NCBI GenBank assembly: GCA_030145305.1
Contig: JAQYVX010000009.1
Location: 113,249 to 177,248 of the forward strand
DNA from: Halarcobacter sp.
GTDB lineage: Bacteria > Campylobacterota > Campylobacteria > Campylobacterales > Arcobacteraceae
DNA: 64,000 nt
Direction of reading: 5' to 3'
Below are positions 1 through 9,073 of this stretch, piece by piece. Both the position numbers and the translations under genes were made by a program. Below the pieces are notes generated by a model that saw only the letters and a list, made by a program, of their open reading frames with translations, did no database searches and had not been told where the DNA came from. The first letter of the stretch is position 1. Every line of letters begins with the position of its first letter.

Positions 1-974
1 ATTTTAGAAGAAATCTGTTTTGGTATAATAATTCCACATAAAATCACTAAAAGAAGAACAATACTTGCAATAATTAAAGATGTGTTTACAATACTTTGAT
101 TAAGTTCTGCAACAGCAAGACCAATAATATCTTGATCTTTTTTTATAGATAACTTAACATCTTCTGCTAATTTTGCAATATTTGGTCCAATTTTATTAAG
201 TTGGTTATGAACAATATCATTTCTTTCTTTTATAATTTCAACAATTTCATATACACCTTTGTTATAAATAGAAATAAGTTCCATAGACTCTTTTAATTGT
301 TCTATTCTTTGAGGATTTTGAATCTCTTTTTGTATATCAACAAGTTGATTTTTTAAAATATCAAACTCTTTTTTTGATCTAATAGCATCTTCTTCTCTGT
401 TTGATTTAAGATATTTTTCTGTATATAGTCTTGCTAAAAGAACTGTTCTTACAGCTTGTGCAACTGTAATTGCAGCATCTTTATCTCCATCATTGTTAGC
501 ACTTTGCATTACAGTTGATAAAAGTTCTTCAATCTTTTTTCCATTAATATTTAGATTATTATCTACAATGTCATTTCGTTTATCCATATCTTTTATAACT
601 CTATAAAAAGATTCTTTATAAACAACTAACTCTTCAGACATCTTTTTAACCTGAGGTGCTCTACTTGATTTTTTTATCTCTTTTAATGCTTCATCTACAA
701 AATCTGTCGTTGTTTTATAATAAAGGTCAAATTCATCAATTTCTTTTTGTACTGGTTTAGCTAAATAATCTTTAACATTCATACGTAGCATCAACATATT
801 TGATTGAACTCCACTTGCTAAGACACTATCTCTTGCCATTTCTCTATAATTAGAAAAACCCTCAGATGTCTTAGACACACCATAATTACTATACCCTGCT
901 AACACTGCTACTAATATTGCAATTAGTAAAAATGCTCCAATCAACTTTAACTTTATTGATAAATTATTTAACAT
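1..974 (-). CDS. Methyl-accepting chemotaxis protein, N-terminal part (cut by window edge)
   Basis: This is the first ~324 residues of a chemoreceptor whose signalling half lies outside the window. A first membrane helix lies near residues 8-28 (LKLIGAFLLIAILVAVLAGY). A long, almost purely helical periplasmic region follows (about 30-300), rich in Lys and Glu, and resembles the helical-bundle (HBM-like) sensor class rather than a Cache domain. A second membrane helix begins near residue 303 (IIASIVLLLVILCG). The ATG at 972-974 is preceded on the minus strand by AAAGGGAA, a good ribosome binding site. Ligand unknown. The chemoreceptor call rests on architecture, because the MA domain is not visible. 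Confidence 0.8.
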   Translation of the reverse strand, partial: MLNNLSIKLKLIGAFLLIAILVAVLAGYSNYGVSKTSEGFSNYREMARDSVLASGVQSNMLMLRMNVKDYLAKPVQKEIDEFDLYYKTTTDFVDEALKEIKKSSRAPQVKKMSEELVVYKESFYRVIKDMDKRNDIVDNNLNINGKKIEELLSTVMQSANNDGDKDAAITVAQAVRTVLLARLYTEKYLKSNREEDAIRSKKEFDILKNQLVDIQKEIQNPQRIEQLKESMELISIYNKGVYEIVEIIKERNDIVHNQLNKIGPNIAKLAEDVKLSIKKDQDIIGLAVAELNQSIVNTSLIIASIVLLLVILCGIIIPKQISSK

Positions 975-1152
975 AACGTTCCCTTTATTTGTCACTAATA
1001 CGTCATTATTTCATAATTATTATAAATTTATATTTAAAAAATCAAGATAAAAAATTATAATATAATTTATTGCTTTATTAATTATATTATCTATCTTGAG
1101 CTAAAGTTAACTTCTAGTTTTTTAGTGATATTATTTCATTTTTAAAGGATTT

Positions 1153-1323
1153 ATTATCAACTTAGAACCATGTAGAATGTGTAAAGCAGAAATTCAGTCA
1201 AAAATAGGACGATGCCCTTACTGTGGGACTTTAAATCCAACAGTAAAGTTAAAAGAGATATTTATTGGAATCGCAGGAGTATTACTGTTTATGTCTATTG
1301 TGACATATTTTGTAAATAATTAA
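1153..1323 (+). CDS. Small zinc-ribbon protein with C-terminal membrane helix, apparent non-AUG start
   Basis: A ~56-residue reading frame encodes two CxxC pairs (CRMC near residue 7 and CPYC near 23), forming a zinc ribbon. One hydrophobic helix follows (IFIGIAGVLLFMSIVTYF) and then a short tail. No ATG, GTG or TTG lies in frame before the first cysteine, and in-frame stops occur at 1123 and 1126. The AAAGGA at 1144-1149 points to ATT (1153) or ATC (1156) as the start. The only ATG (1177) would destroy the first CxxC. The complete zinc-ribbon plus membrane-anchor architecture argues for a real gene; the exact start is uncertain. Function unknown. Confidence 0.6.
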   Translation: MINLEPCRMCKAEIQSKIGRCPYCGTLNPTVKLKEIFIGIAGVLLFMSIVTYFVNN

Positions 1324-1325
1324 AG

Positions 1326-1859
1326 CTATTTATTTCTCATAACCCCTAAAAGAAGACCTATCCCTAATCCAATAAAGTGAGCATACCAAGCAATTGGAAG
1401 ACCTATAAGTAGTGGTGCTACTGAGATAATTAATATCCAAGTAATTATTCCTTTTCTTTGATGTTTATCAAAATATGCATAAAATCCCATAAGTACGCAA
1501 ATCGCACCAGAAGCTCCCACTAAATTAACTTGGCTATCTAAAAAGTAAATATATGCAAAACTTAAAAGAGAAGTTAATAATCCACCTATTAAATATACTA
1601 TTGTAAAACCTTTTTTTCCAAAGATTTTTTCAATAGGATTTCCAAACTGATAAAGAACAAACATATTCATTCCAAGATGTCCTAAGCCACCATGAGCGAA
1701 CATTGAGCTTAATGGTTGCCAAAAGAATCCACCTTCAATAAAATACATATTAAGGCCTAAATAAAGGCTACCATAGCTTATATTTGTTTGAAACAAGTAC
1801 ATAAGAACAGTTAAACCAATTGTAATATTTGTGAGTGTAAAATCTTTACTTTTGAACAT
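1326..1859 (-). CDS. Rhomboid family intramembrane serine protease
   Basis: This is a 177-residue polytopic membrane protein with the rhomboid signature. The catalytic serine lies in GASG (Ser117) and the catalytic histidine is in the last helix (AHFIGLG, His161). The conserved HxxMN-type element of helix 2 is present (HGGLGHLGMN, residues 56-65). Rhomboids cleave transmembrane substrates inside the bilayer. The length is that of a minimal six-helix bacterial rhomboid. Its start overlaps the end of the upstream membrane protein by 14 bases, so the two are probably translated together. The substrate cannot be inferred. Confidence 0.9.
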   Translation of the reverse strand: MFKSKDFTLTNITIGLTVLMYLFQTNISYGSLYLGLNMYFIEGGFFWQPLSSMFAHGGLGHLGMNMFVLYQFGNPIEKIFGKKGFTIVYLIGGLLTSLLSFAYIYFLDSQVNLVGASGAICVLMGFYAYFDKHQRKGIITWILIISVAPLLIGLPIAWYAHFIGLGIGLLLGVMRNK

Positions 1860-2433
1860 TATTTTTAAATACCTTTATTGAGCAATCAACTCTTTGTTTT
1901 ATCGCATTTTTATACATAAATGTAAAATCTGTATAAATCCTAAATATCTCTTTTGAATTAACTAAAAAAGAAGTCTTTAAAGACCCTGCTTTTAACTTGC
2001 ACTCTTCATTTTTTTTATTTGGATTCTTCTTATCATTTTCAATAATCTCATATTGAATTTTTACAAATTTTTTAATATCTTTTTTAGCTTCACTTCCAAT
2101 TGAATCTACAAAAAACTTATCAACTTCTTTCAAAGTTATAAAAGTTTTTATATTTGATTTCATATATTCTGCTGGTAAAAATGCACCATCTAAAATATAA
2201 TAACCTTTTTCTAAAGCATTTATAGAACTATTTAAAAGTTTTTGATTAAAAATCTTTGAATAAGTGTATTCATCTTTTTCACATTGTAGTTTAACAATCT
2301 CATTTTTAGAGTTTTTACTCTCATCTTTTCTAATATATTTTGTATATAAAACTAAAACAATAGAGATTATTATAATTGTAGCAAGAGAAAAGAAGTTATT
2401 TACAACTTGACTATCTCTTGCTCCACGTTTCAT
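1846..2433 (-). CDS. Hypothetical protein with single N-terminal membrane helix
   Basis: This 195-residue protein is not recognised. It has a short positive N-terminus, one hydrophobic segment (residues ~14-30, FFSLATIIIISIVLVLYTKY) and then a Lys/Glu-rich soluble domain, probably periplasmic. The domain has predicted mixed alpha/beta character (FFVDSIGSEAKKDIKKF; IYTDFTFMYKNAI) and two cysteines (EECKL, DCSIKV). It sits between lon and the rhomboid gene and overlaps the latter, so it could be a partner or substrate of the protease, but that is speculation. Confidence 0.7.
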   Translation of the reverse strand: MKRGARDSQVVNNFFSLATIIIISIVLVLYTKYIRKDESKNSKNEIVKLQCEKDEYTYSKIFNQKLLNSSINALEKGYYILDGAFLPAEYMKSNIKTFITLKEVDKFFVDSIGSEAKKDIKKFVKIQYEIIENDKKNPNKKNEECKLKAGSLKTSFLVNSKEIFRIYTDFTFMYKNAIKQRVDCSIKVFKNNVQK

Positions 2434-2455
2434 TTTTTTTATTTTTTCATCTTAA

Positions 2456-4873
2456 TTAAACTAAAGCTTCTTTTAATACATCTTCTATAGTATCAACAGC
2501 TTTTATTTGCATTGCATCTTTAACTTCTTGTGGAATTTCATCTAAATCTCTTAAAAAGTTCTTTCTTGGAATTAAAGCAAGTTTCATTTTTGCTTTAAAA
2601 GCAGCTATTAATTTCTCTTTTAATCCACCTATTGGTAAAACTTTTCCTGTTAAAGTTAACTCACCTGTCATAGCAACATCAGACCTAACTTCTTTTTGTG
2701 ATAATATTGAAGCAATAGTTGTAGCCATTGCAATACCAGCACTTGGACCATCTTTTGGAGTTGCACCTTCAGGAACATGTAAATGAATATCATATCTTTT
2801 ATAGATTTCACTTGCATCTGATTTAGTGTTTTCCTCTTCTTCTTTAGAAGTTTTTGGAATAAGGTTTTTATTTATTTTTACTTTTCCATCGTCAATTAGA
2901 AGTTTTACTACTGAATATGAAATTCTTGATGATTCTTTCATTACATCACCTAAGTTTCCTGTAACTTGAAGTAAACCTTTTCCTCTAATTTTAACAGCTT
3001 CAATTTTTAGAACATCACCACCAACTGATGTCCAAGCTAAACCATTTGTAAGTCCAATTGAATTTTTCTTATCAGCTGGGTCAATTTCAAAAATTGGATT
3101 ATCTAAATATTCATGAATATTTTTTGTATTAATTGAAACTTTTTTAAGTTCTTCATCTTTTAAAAGTTTTTTAACTGCTTTTCTAAATAATTTTGCAAAA
3201 ACTCGTCTTAGATTTCTAACTCCTGCTTCTCTTGTATATTTAGCAATAATAGTTTCAATTGTAACTTTTGATAAAGTAATTTCGCTTTGTTTTAATCCAT
3301 GTCTTTCTAACTCTTGAGGAATTAAATAATCCTTTGCAATATGATATTTTTCATTTGGAGTATATGAAGACATTTCAATAAATTCCATTCTATCTCTTAA
3401 TGCAGGAGGAATTCGTCTAGCATCATTTGCTGTTGCTACAAAAATACATTGTGATAAATCAATTGCAAAATTTAAATATAAATCTCTAAACTCATGATTT
3501 TGTTCAGGGTCTAAAACTTCAAGCATAACAGCAGTTGGATCACCTCTATTATTTGCTCCTATTTTATCAATTTCATCTAGTACAATTACAGGATTCATTT
3601 TCTTAGCATCAACTAAGCCTTTTACAATTCGTCCTGGCATTGCTCCTACGTAGGTTCTTCTATGTCCTCTTAATTCATTTACATCTTCCATTCCACCAAG
3701 TGCAATTCTTACAAGTGGTCTTTTAAGTGCTTTTGAAATAGAGTTTGCTAAAGAAGTTTTACCAACACCTGGAGGTCCTACAAAACATAAAACTGTTCCT
3801 TTAGACTTTAGATTTTTTATATTTCTTTGTTCTAAAAGCTCTTTAACTGCAAAATACTCAGAAATTCTCTCTTTTGGTTTTTCTAAAGAGTAATGATCTA
3901 CATTTAGTTGATCATCAACACTATCAACTGATATTTTTACATCAGAATATTCTCCAAAAGGAACTTCTAATACATTTTCAATATATGTTTGTAAAAGTGC
4001 TGAATCAGGAGAATCTTGATGCATTCTTGATAATTTTTCAATCTGCTTTTTAGTCTCTTTATAACCATCTTCTGGCATATGTTTTTTTAATTTTTTTAAT
4101 TTTTTAGAGTAGCCTTTTATTTCTACATCTTTTTGATTATCTCCGCCTAATTCTTTTTGAATAGCTTTAATTTGCTCTTTTAAGAAATAATCTTTATGAG
4201 TTTTTTCAATTTTAGAATTTACTTTTTGAGTAATCTCTTTTTGTATTTTAAAACTCTCAATCTCTTTTTTAATAGTTTCAATAATTTCTAATAATCTTTT
4301 TTCAATATTTGTTTGTGAAAAGAGTACAAATGCTTCATCTTTTTTAACTCTTAAAACTGAAGAGATAAGGTCAGCAATTCTTGTTGCATCGTCATTTTCT
4401 TCTATTGTTTTAATCAAATCAGCTGGAAATTTTGAATTTATTCTTGAAAGTTTTTTAACCTGCTCTCTTAAAACACTGATTATAGAATTAACACTCTCTT
4501 TTGAATACTCTTCATCTTCTAATTTTGATACTTCAACAAAAGTAGGATTTTCTGTATTATAATCATTGATTATACCTTTTGCCAAACCTTGGAAAAGCAC
4601 TTTTATCTTTCCATCAGGAAGACTTACTTTTCTCATAATATTTCCAATAACTCCTACGTTATAGAAGCTATCCTTTTCTCTTTTTCCCTCAAACCCAGGT
4701 TTACTTACAGTTACTATAACTAATTTATTCTCTTCAATTGCGTGTTCAACTGCTTTAATATTTTCATCACTATTTAAAAAAAGTGGCGCAATCATAAACG
4801 GGTATAAAAATACATCATCTTCAATAATTAATGGTATTTCCTGAGGAAAAGAATCATAATTCTCTAATTCCAT
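2456..4873 (-). CDS. lon: ATP-dependent protease Lon
   Basis: This 805-residue Lon protease (LonA type) degrades misfolded and regulatory cytoplasmic proteins. Domains in order: the N-terminal LON substrate domain (~10-205), a coiled-coil linker, the AAA+ module with Walker A GPPGVGKT (366-373) and Walker B VIVLDEIDK, and the C-terminal Ser-Lys protease. The protease has the catalytic serine in PKDGPSAG (Ser711) and the lysine 43 residues later in GGLKEK (Lys754), exactly the family spacing. Full length. It lies 40 bases downstream of bamD in the same orientation, an arrangement consistent with co-transcription. Confidence 0.97.
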   Translation of the reverse strand: MELENYDSFPQEIPLIIEDDVFLYPFMIAPLFLNSDENIKAVEHAIEENKLVIVTVSKPGFEGKREKDSFYNVGVIGNIMRKVSLPDGKIKVLFQGLAKGIINDYNTENPTFVEVSKLEDEEYSKESVNSIISVLREQVKKLSRINSKFPADLIKTIEENDDATRIADLISSVLRVKKDEAFVLFSQTNIEKRLLEIIETIKKEIESFKIQKEITQKVNSKIEKTHKDYFLKEQIKAIQKELGGDNQKDVEIKGYSKKLKKLKKHMPEDGYKETKKQIEKLSRMHQDSPDSALLQTYIENVLEVPFGEYSDVKISVDSVDDQLNVDHYSLEKPKERISEYFAVKELLEQRNIKNLKSKGTVLCFVGPPGVGKTSLANSISKALKRPLVRIALGGMEDVNELRGHRRTYVGAMPGRIVKGLVDAKKMNPVIVLDEIDKIGANNRGDPTAVMLEVLDPEQNHEFRDLYLNFAIDLSQCIFVATANDARRIPPALRDRMEFIEMSSYTPNEKYHIAKDYLIPQELERHGLKQSEITLSKVTIETIIAKYTREAGVRNLRRVFAKLFRKAVKKLLKDEELKKVSINTKNIHEYLDNPIFEIDPADKKNSIGLTNGLAWTSVGGDVLKIEAVKIRGKGLLQVTGNLGDVMKESSRISYSVVKLLIDDGKVKINKNLIPKTSKEEEENTKSDASEIYKRYDIHLHVPEGATPKDGPSAGIAMATTIASILSQKEVRSDVAMTGELTLTGKVLPIGGLKEKLIAAFKAKMKLALIPRKNFLRDLDEIPQEVKDAMQIKAVDTIEDVLKEALV

Positions 4874-4913
4874 AAATATAAACTCCTAAAAATTTGTTTT
4901 ATTTTTTAATATT

Positions 4914-5573
4914 TTATTCAAATATAGATCGGTATAAAGGAACATCAACATCTTTAATTTCTGTTGGTTCAACCCAAGTTTCTTTTACTTTTTCATTATA
5001 AAATTCTGCAGCTTTTGGTTTATTAACTCTTTTATAAAGTTCGGCAATCTCTTTATCTAAAGTAGCTTTTGCCATAAACAATCTTGCACTCATAGTATTT
5101 ACTAAAGGCATATAAGGAGATCTTGAAAACTGAGTTTTAAACTCTTCAATCTCTTTTATAGTATCTTCAATAAGTTGTTGATCTCTTAAATCATAAGAAA
5201 AACCTAGAAAATTTGCTTTAATTTTTAAATATCTTACATAATCAATATTTTTACTAAGCGCATATCTTTTTATATACTCATCTAAATAAAAGTTTGCAAG
5301 TTGATACTCTTCTTCATCAATATGTCCATTTGCTAAAATAAGTAAAGCAGTTGGAAGTAAGGGAGTATTTCTATGTTCACTTTCTAAAGAAGTATAAGTA
5401 TCATCAGCTTCTTCTAAATAGCCCGTACTAACTTGTTTTATCATTTTATTATACCAATACAGCGCTGGCTTATCATACTCTTGCGTACCTTCTTTTTTAG
5501 AAGAACAAGAAGCTAGTAAAAACCCTAAAGAGACTAGTAGCAGTAAATTTCTAAATTTTAAATTCTTAATCAT
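4914..5573 (-). CDS. bamD: Outer membrane protein assembly factor BamD (lipoprotein)
   Basis: This 219-residue lipoprotein has a signal peptide ending in a lipobox (LLASC, lipidated Cys23). TPR-like helical repeats follow (residues ~35-180: PALYWYNKMIKQVSTGYLEEA, LLPTALLILANGHIDEEEY, ANFYLDEYIKRY). Length and repeat layout match BamD/ComL, the essential periplasmic lipoprotein that links BamA to the rest of the beta-barrel assembly machine. It is the first gene of the minus-strand group leading into lon and is divergent from proC. Confidence 0.88.
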   Translation of the reverse strand: MIKNLKFRNLLLLVSLGFLLASCSSKKEGTQEYDKPALYWYNKMIKQVSTGYLEEADDTYTSLESEHRNTPLLPTALLILANGHIDEEEYQLANFYLDEYIKRYALSKNIDYVRYLKIKANFLGFSYDLRDQQLIEDTIKEIEEFKTQFSRSPYMPLVNTMSARLFMAKATLDKEIAELYKRVNKPKAAEFYNEKVKETWVEPTEIKDVDVPLYRSIFE

Positions 5574-5705
5574 TTGAATAATCCTTTTTTCAAAATTCAG
5601 ATATTTTATCCTTTTTATCCTTGCTATTTTCTTACTTTTTTTTGACTATTTTGCTATTATAAATAATTAGATACAATTAAATAAAAAAAGCTAGGAAGGT
5701 AAAAC

Positions 5706-6470
5706 ATGAAATTAACGCTTATAGGAAATGGATTTATGGCACAAGCCCTTGCTCGTGGCCTTACAAATAGCTTTGAGCTTGAGATAATTGGCAGAGACAT
5801 AAAGAAATTACAAGAGATTAAAAATCAACTCCCTGAAATAGAAATAAAAGTACTTTCTGATTCAGAAGATATTTCTGCTAAAAATATAATATTTTGTGTA
5901 AAACCTTATGCCTTACAAAGTGTTGCAGCAAGATTACAAGGAGAAGCAAATATTGTTTTTTCAATCCTAGCGGGAACAACACTTGATACAATAAAGAAAC
6001 AAATAAAAGCAAAATTTTATATTAGAACTATGCCAAATGTAGCTGCATCAGTTTCTAAATCCACTACAACAATTACAGGAGATAAAGAGGCTAAAAACCT
6101 TGCACTTGAACTTTTTAATCATGTAGGAAAAACTGTTTGGGTAGAAACAGAAGCCCAGCTTGATATTGCAACAGCTGTGGCAGGAAGTGGCCCAGCATTT
6201 TTATGTTTAATTGCTGAGAGTTTAAGTGATGGAGCGGTTAAAGCTGGACTTCAAAGAAGTATCAGTCAAGAACTAGTACAAGGACTTTTTGAAGGTTTTG
6301 CTGAACTTTTAAATACAAATCATCCTGCAATAATCAAAGATTCAGTTATGAGTCCTGGTGGAACAACAGCAGCTGGAGTAGGAAAACTAGAAGAAGGTTC
6401 AGTTAGAGATTCTATGATAAAAGCTATCGAAGCTTCACATAATAAAGCAATAGAGATTGGAAAAAAATAG
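5706..6470 (+). CDS. proC: Pyrroline-5-carboxylate reductase
   Basis: This 254-residue ProC performs the last step of proline synthesis, NAD(P)H-dependent reduction of pyrroline-5-carboxylate. The Rossmann start is IGNGFMAQALARGL (residues 4-17). The family signature is seen at AVAGSGPAFLCLIAESLSDGAVKAGL and in the C-terminal VMSPGGTTAAGV motif. A strong ribosome binding site (AGGAAGG, 5693-5699) precedes the ATG. The 3' end overlaps the first of three pseudopilin-like genes by 14 bases, so proC appears to head that operon. Confidence 0.95.
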   Translation: MKLTLIGNGFMAQALARGLTNSFELEIIGRDIKKLQEIKNQLPEIEIKVLSDSEDISAKNIIFCVKPYALQSVAARLQGEANIVFSILAGTTLDTIKKQIKAKFYIRTMPNVAASVSKSTTTITGDKEAKNLALELFNHVGKTVWVETEAQLDIATAVAGSGPAFLCLIAESLSDGAVKAGLQRSISQELVQGLFEGFAELLNTNHPAIIKDSVMSPGGTTAAGVGKLEEGSVRDSMIKAIEASHNKAIEIGKK

Positions 6471-6753
6471 TTTTACTCTCTTTGAAACTTTAATTAGCAT
6501 AGCTTTGCTAAGCTTTATAATAGTAGGATTTTCACAAAACTCCTACTATGAAAACTTTGATAAACAATTTCAGCTCTTAAACGACATAGAAAACTCTTTT
6601 AATACAAATACTTACAACAAAAATTTTACAAACTCTTTTGAAAATATATTAATTATAAAAAATGATTCAGAAGCAGAAGATATTTTAGTAAAGAAAATAG
6701 AATATCAAGATAAAAAAATAAAACTTGTAAAATATGAAATTAAGAAAAAATGA
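6457..6753 (+). CDS. Type IV pilin-like (pseudopilin) protein 1, TTG start
   Basis: This 98-residue protein has a class III prepilin N-terminus: a five-residue leader (MEKNS) followed by FTLFETLISIALLSFIIVGF, with the mature phenylalanine and the conserved Glu at +5. Residue -1 is Ser instead of the usual Gly. The remainder is a short, Asn/Lys-rich globular part. The only possible start is TTG at 6457, inside the end of proC, without a well-spaced ribosome binding site, which suggests translational coupling. It probably forms part of a short pseudopilus used for secretion or DNA uptake. Confidence 0.75.
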   Translation: MEKNSFTLFETLISIALLSFIIVGFSQNSYYENFDKQFQLLNDIENSFNTNTYNKNFTNSFENILIIKNDSEAEDILVKKIEYQDKKIKLVKYEIKKK

Positions 6754-7103
6754 AAAATAGAAAAATAGCATTTACTCTTTTTGAACTAATTTTAGTAGTT
6801 TTAATTTCTTCAATAGTTTTGATTTATACATTTAATTTCCAAAAAGAACTTTATGAAACACAAATTATAAATCAAAAAATAGCTATTTTAAAAATTGATT
6901 TAAACTCAACAAAAATAATTATAGAAAAAAACCTTCCAAAAATAGAAAATAAATTAATATATGATGGTTCAACACTTTTTTATGAAAATAATATCTTACT
7001 TAAAAATGTTACTTTTTTTAATATGTCAAAAGCCTCAAATATATTAACAATAGATATAACATTAGATGGTGAAATATCACAAATTTGGAAATTTAAATTA
7101 TGA
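6750..7103 (+). CDS. Type IV pilin-like (pseudopilin) protein 2
   Basis: This 117-residue protein has a prepilin leader MKNRKIA, then FTLFELILVVLISSIVLIYTF with Glu at +5 and Ala at -1. A small domain follows that ends in hydrophobic beta strands (ILTIDITLDGEISQIWKFKL), consistent with a minor pseudopilin. The start overlaps the stop of the previous gene in an ATGA arrangement, so it is translationally coupled. No assembly ATPase, secretin or prepilin peptidase is in the window, so the machine it serves is encoded elsewhere. Confidence 0.75.
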   Translation: MKNRKIAFTLFELILVVLISSIVLIYTFNFQKELYETQIINQKIAILKIDLNSTKIIIEKNLPKIENKLIYDGSTLFYENNILLKNVTFFNMSKASNILTIDITLDGEISQIWKFKL

Positions 7104-7438
7104 AAAAAAAAGCATTTACTCTATTTTCAACTTTGATTTTAATATTTATATTCTCTATCTTAATAATAAAAATTTTAGAAGTAAAAAGTATAAACTCTAT
7201 CAATATCTTAAATCAATATAGATATATTCAAGCAAAAAACCATCTTCTTTTTTTAGAAGAGTATCTTAACTCTTTAGAAGCTTTAAAGACGCTAGAATCA
7301 ATAGATAAAATACAAATAGAGAATGAAGATTATGATATTTTTGCTTTTATTAAAAAAAAGGAAAATAATTACCAAATAGAATTAATCGTGGAAGATTTAG
7401 ATTTTAATATAAGAGTTTATAAAAAAATCATTAAATAG
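7100..7438 (+). CDS. Type IV pilin-like (pseudopilin) protein 3, lacking Glu5
   Basis: This 112-residue protein has a prepilin-like start, MKKKA then FTLFSTLILIFIFSILIIKI. The conserved Glu at +5 is replaced by Ser. In type II secretion systems the tip pseudopilin GspK also lacks Glu5, so this could be the tip subunit of a three-protein complex; that is an inference from the motif. The ATG overlaps the previous stop (ATGA). The gene ends only two bases from the end of the convergent histidine kinase gene. Confidence 0.72.
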   Translation: MKKKAFTLFSTLILIFIFSILIIKILEVKSINSINILNQYRYIQAKNHLLFLEEYLNSLEALKTLESIDKIQIENEDYDIFAFIKKKENNYQIELIVEDLDFNIRVYKKIIK

Positions 7439-7440
7439 TT

Positions 7441-9073
7441 TTAAGAAAAATCCAATGGTATTTTTATTTTAAATTGTGCACCTACAAAATCTTTACCTTT
7501 TGCAGAATATTTTTCATTTGTAACAAAAATAGAACCTTTAAATTGTTTTGTAATAATTTGATTTGTCATATATAATCCAATTCCTGTTCCAACTGATTTG
7601 TGTTTTGTTGTGAAATATGGCTCAAAAACTTTTTCAATGATATTATCAGGTATTCCTTTTCCATTATCTTTGATTGTAATTACATAATCATTAGCTTCTT
7701 TTTTGGCTTCCACATAAAAAAGTTTTTCATCAAAGCCGTTATTCACTAAGGCATCTTTTGCATTATTATAAATATTTATAAGTGCTTGAATTAAAATATT
7801 TTCATTTCCTTTTAACTTGCATTCTTCTATAGAAGCATTGTATTCAATAAAATTATTATTAAAAGTATCTTTTGTAAGATTTTTTACATTTTCTAATGTA
7901 TTTTTTACTTCAAATTCATTAATATCATTTGTATTGCCTTTAAAGAAACTTCTAAAATCATCAATAGTTTTTGATAAATGCTGAGCTTGATTATTTATAT
8001 TATCCATAATATTTATTAACTCTTTTTTTGACAACTCTTTTTCAAACTCTAAAGACAACTTTATGCCTGTAACTTGTGCGGTAATAACACTTAAAGGTTG
8101 TCTCCATTGATGAGCAATATTTCCAATCATTTCGCCTATTGCTGCGACTTTTGATTGTTGCAAGATAATTTTTTCATTTTGTTTATCTTTTATTGAGTTT
8201 TTAATTTCTTCGCTAAGTTTAATATTTTTATTATTTAATAAGATTAAATAATATAAAACAATTAATATTGGTATTGCTAAAAAAGTTAAAGAAAAACTAA
8301 ACCATTTGGAGAAAAAAGACTCATACTCTCGCTCATTTACTTTTCCATAAAGAGAGAAAGGAGTATTGGATATTGAAACTTCTATATACTTTTTATTTTC
8401 TAATATAGACTTTGAACTTAGATCAGATTTTGTTAATAATATATCTTCACTTACTAAAATAAATTGATTTGTTTTAGTAATCAAATTATTAAATATATTT
8501 TCTAAATCAATTAAGAAGACCAGAGTACCAAGAACTTTTTCATTTACAAATACATTTTTTAAAATATAAATATCTTTTCTATTTTTGGCTATTTTAATAT
8601 AAGGATTATCTGCCTTTGATATATCTAAATTTTCTAGAGTTTTCAAATCTTGTAAAGCGATTTTATATTCAGAAGAAATTATATTTTTCTTTAAATCAAT
8701 TAATATAATATCTTTAAAAATAGGATTGTCTTTAATACGCTCTGAGATAATAACTTCACCTAAAAATCTATTTATTTTATTTATATTTACCTCTAGCCCA
8801 TATTCCATTGACATACCTAAGGCTTTGTTTAAGAAATATGTGGACAGACTTTTATTCTGGGAAACATTTGAAATATCTTTTTTTAAAACATCAAAAAAAT
8901 ACTCTAAATCGCCAGCTTTACTTTCAATATAAGAATTAATCTCTTTTTTTTGAAAATCTTGAATTTGTTTTTGATCAATAAATGTAATTATAATTAAAGT
9001 AAATAAATAAATAAGATACTAAAATTAATCCAGCAAAGAAAATATATAAATTTTTACCAATAAAATTAATCAT
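7441..9073 (-). CDS. Sensor histidine kinase, N-terminus out of frame at a TAAA repeat (phase-off or pseudogene)
   Basis: The long frame (7441-8814, with open frame up to ~9018) encodes a periplasmic sensor region, a membrane helix (SLTFLAIPILIVLYYLILL), HisKA with IAHQWRQPL, and HATPase_c motifs (NIYNNAKDAL, DNGKGI, GTGIGLYM). The natural start is ATG 9071-9073, which overlaps the stop of the upstream binding-protein gene. It begins MINFIGKNLYIFFAGLILV, a first membrane helix, but that frame stops at 8975. Between them lies (TAAA)3TAAG at 9000-9015. Removing one 4-bp unit joins both frames into a 542-residue kinase. As printed, the gene is disrupted; slippage, mutation or assembly error are all possible. 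Confidence 0.8.
9000..9014. repeat. TAAA tetranucleotide repeat at kinase frameshift
   Basis: Three TAAA units plus a partial TAA lie exactly in the overlap of the two kinase frames. A change of one unit moves the reading frame and would restore the kinase. Three units is short for a hypermutable tract. Confidence 0.7.

Noticed and set aside
5642..5677. TTGACT with TATAAA or TACAAT as proC promoter
   Set aside because: Spacings of about 10 and 24 bases do not fit a sigma-70 promoter; the true promoter is not resolved.
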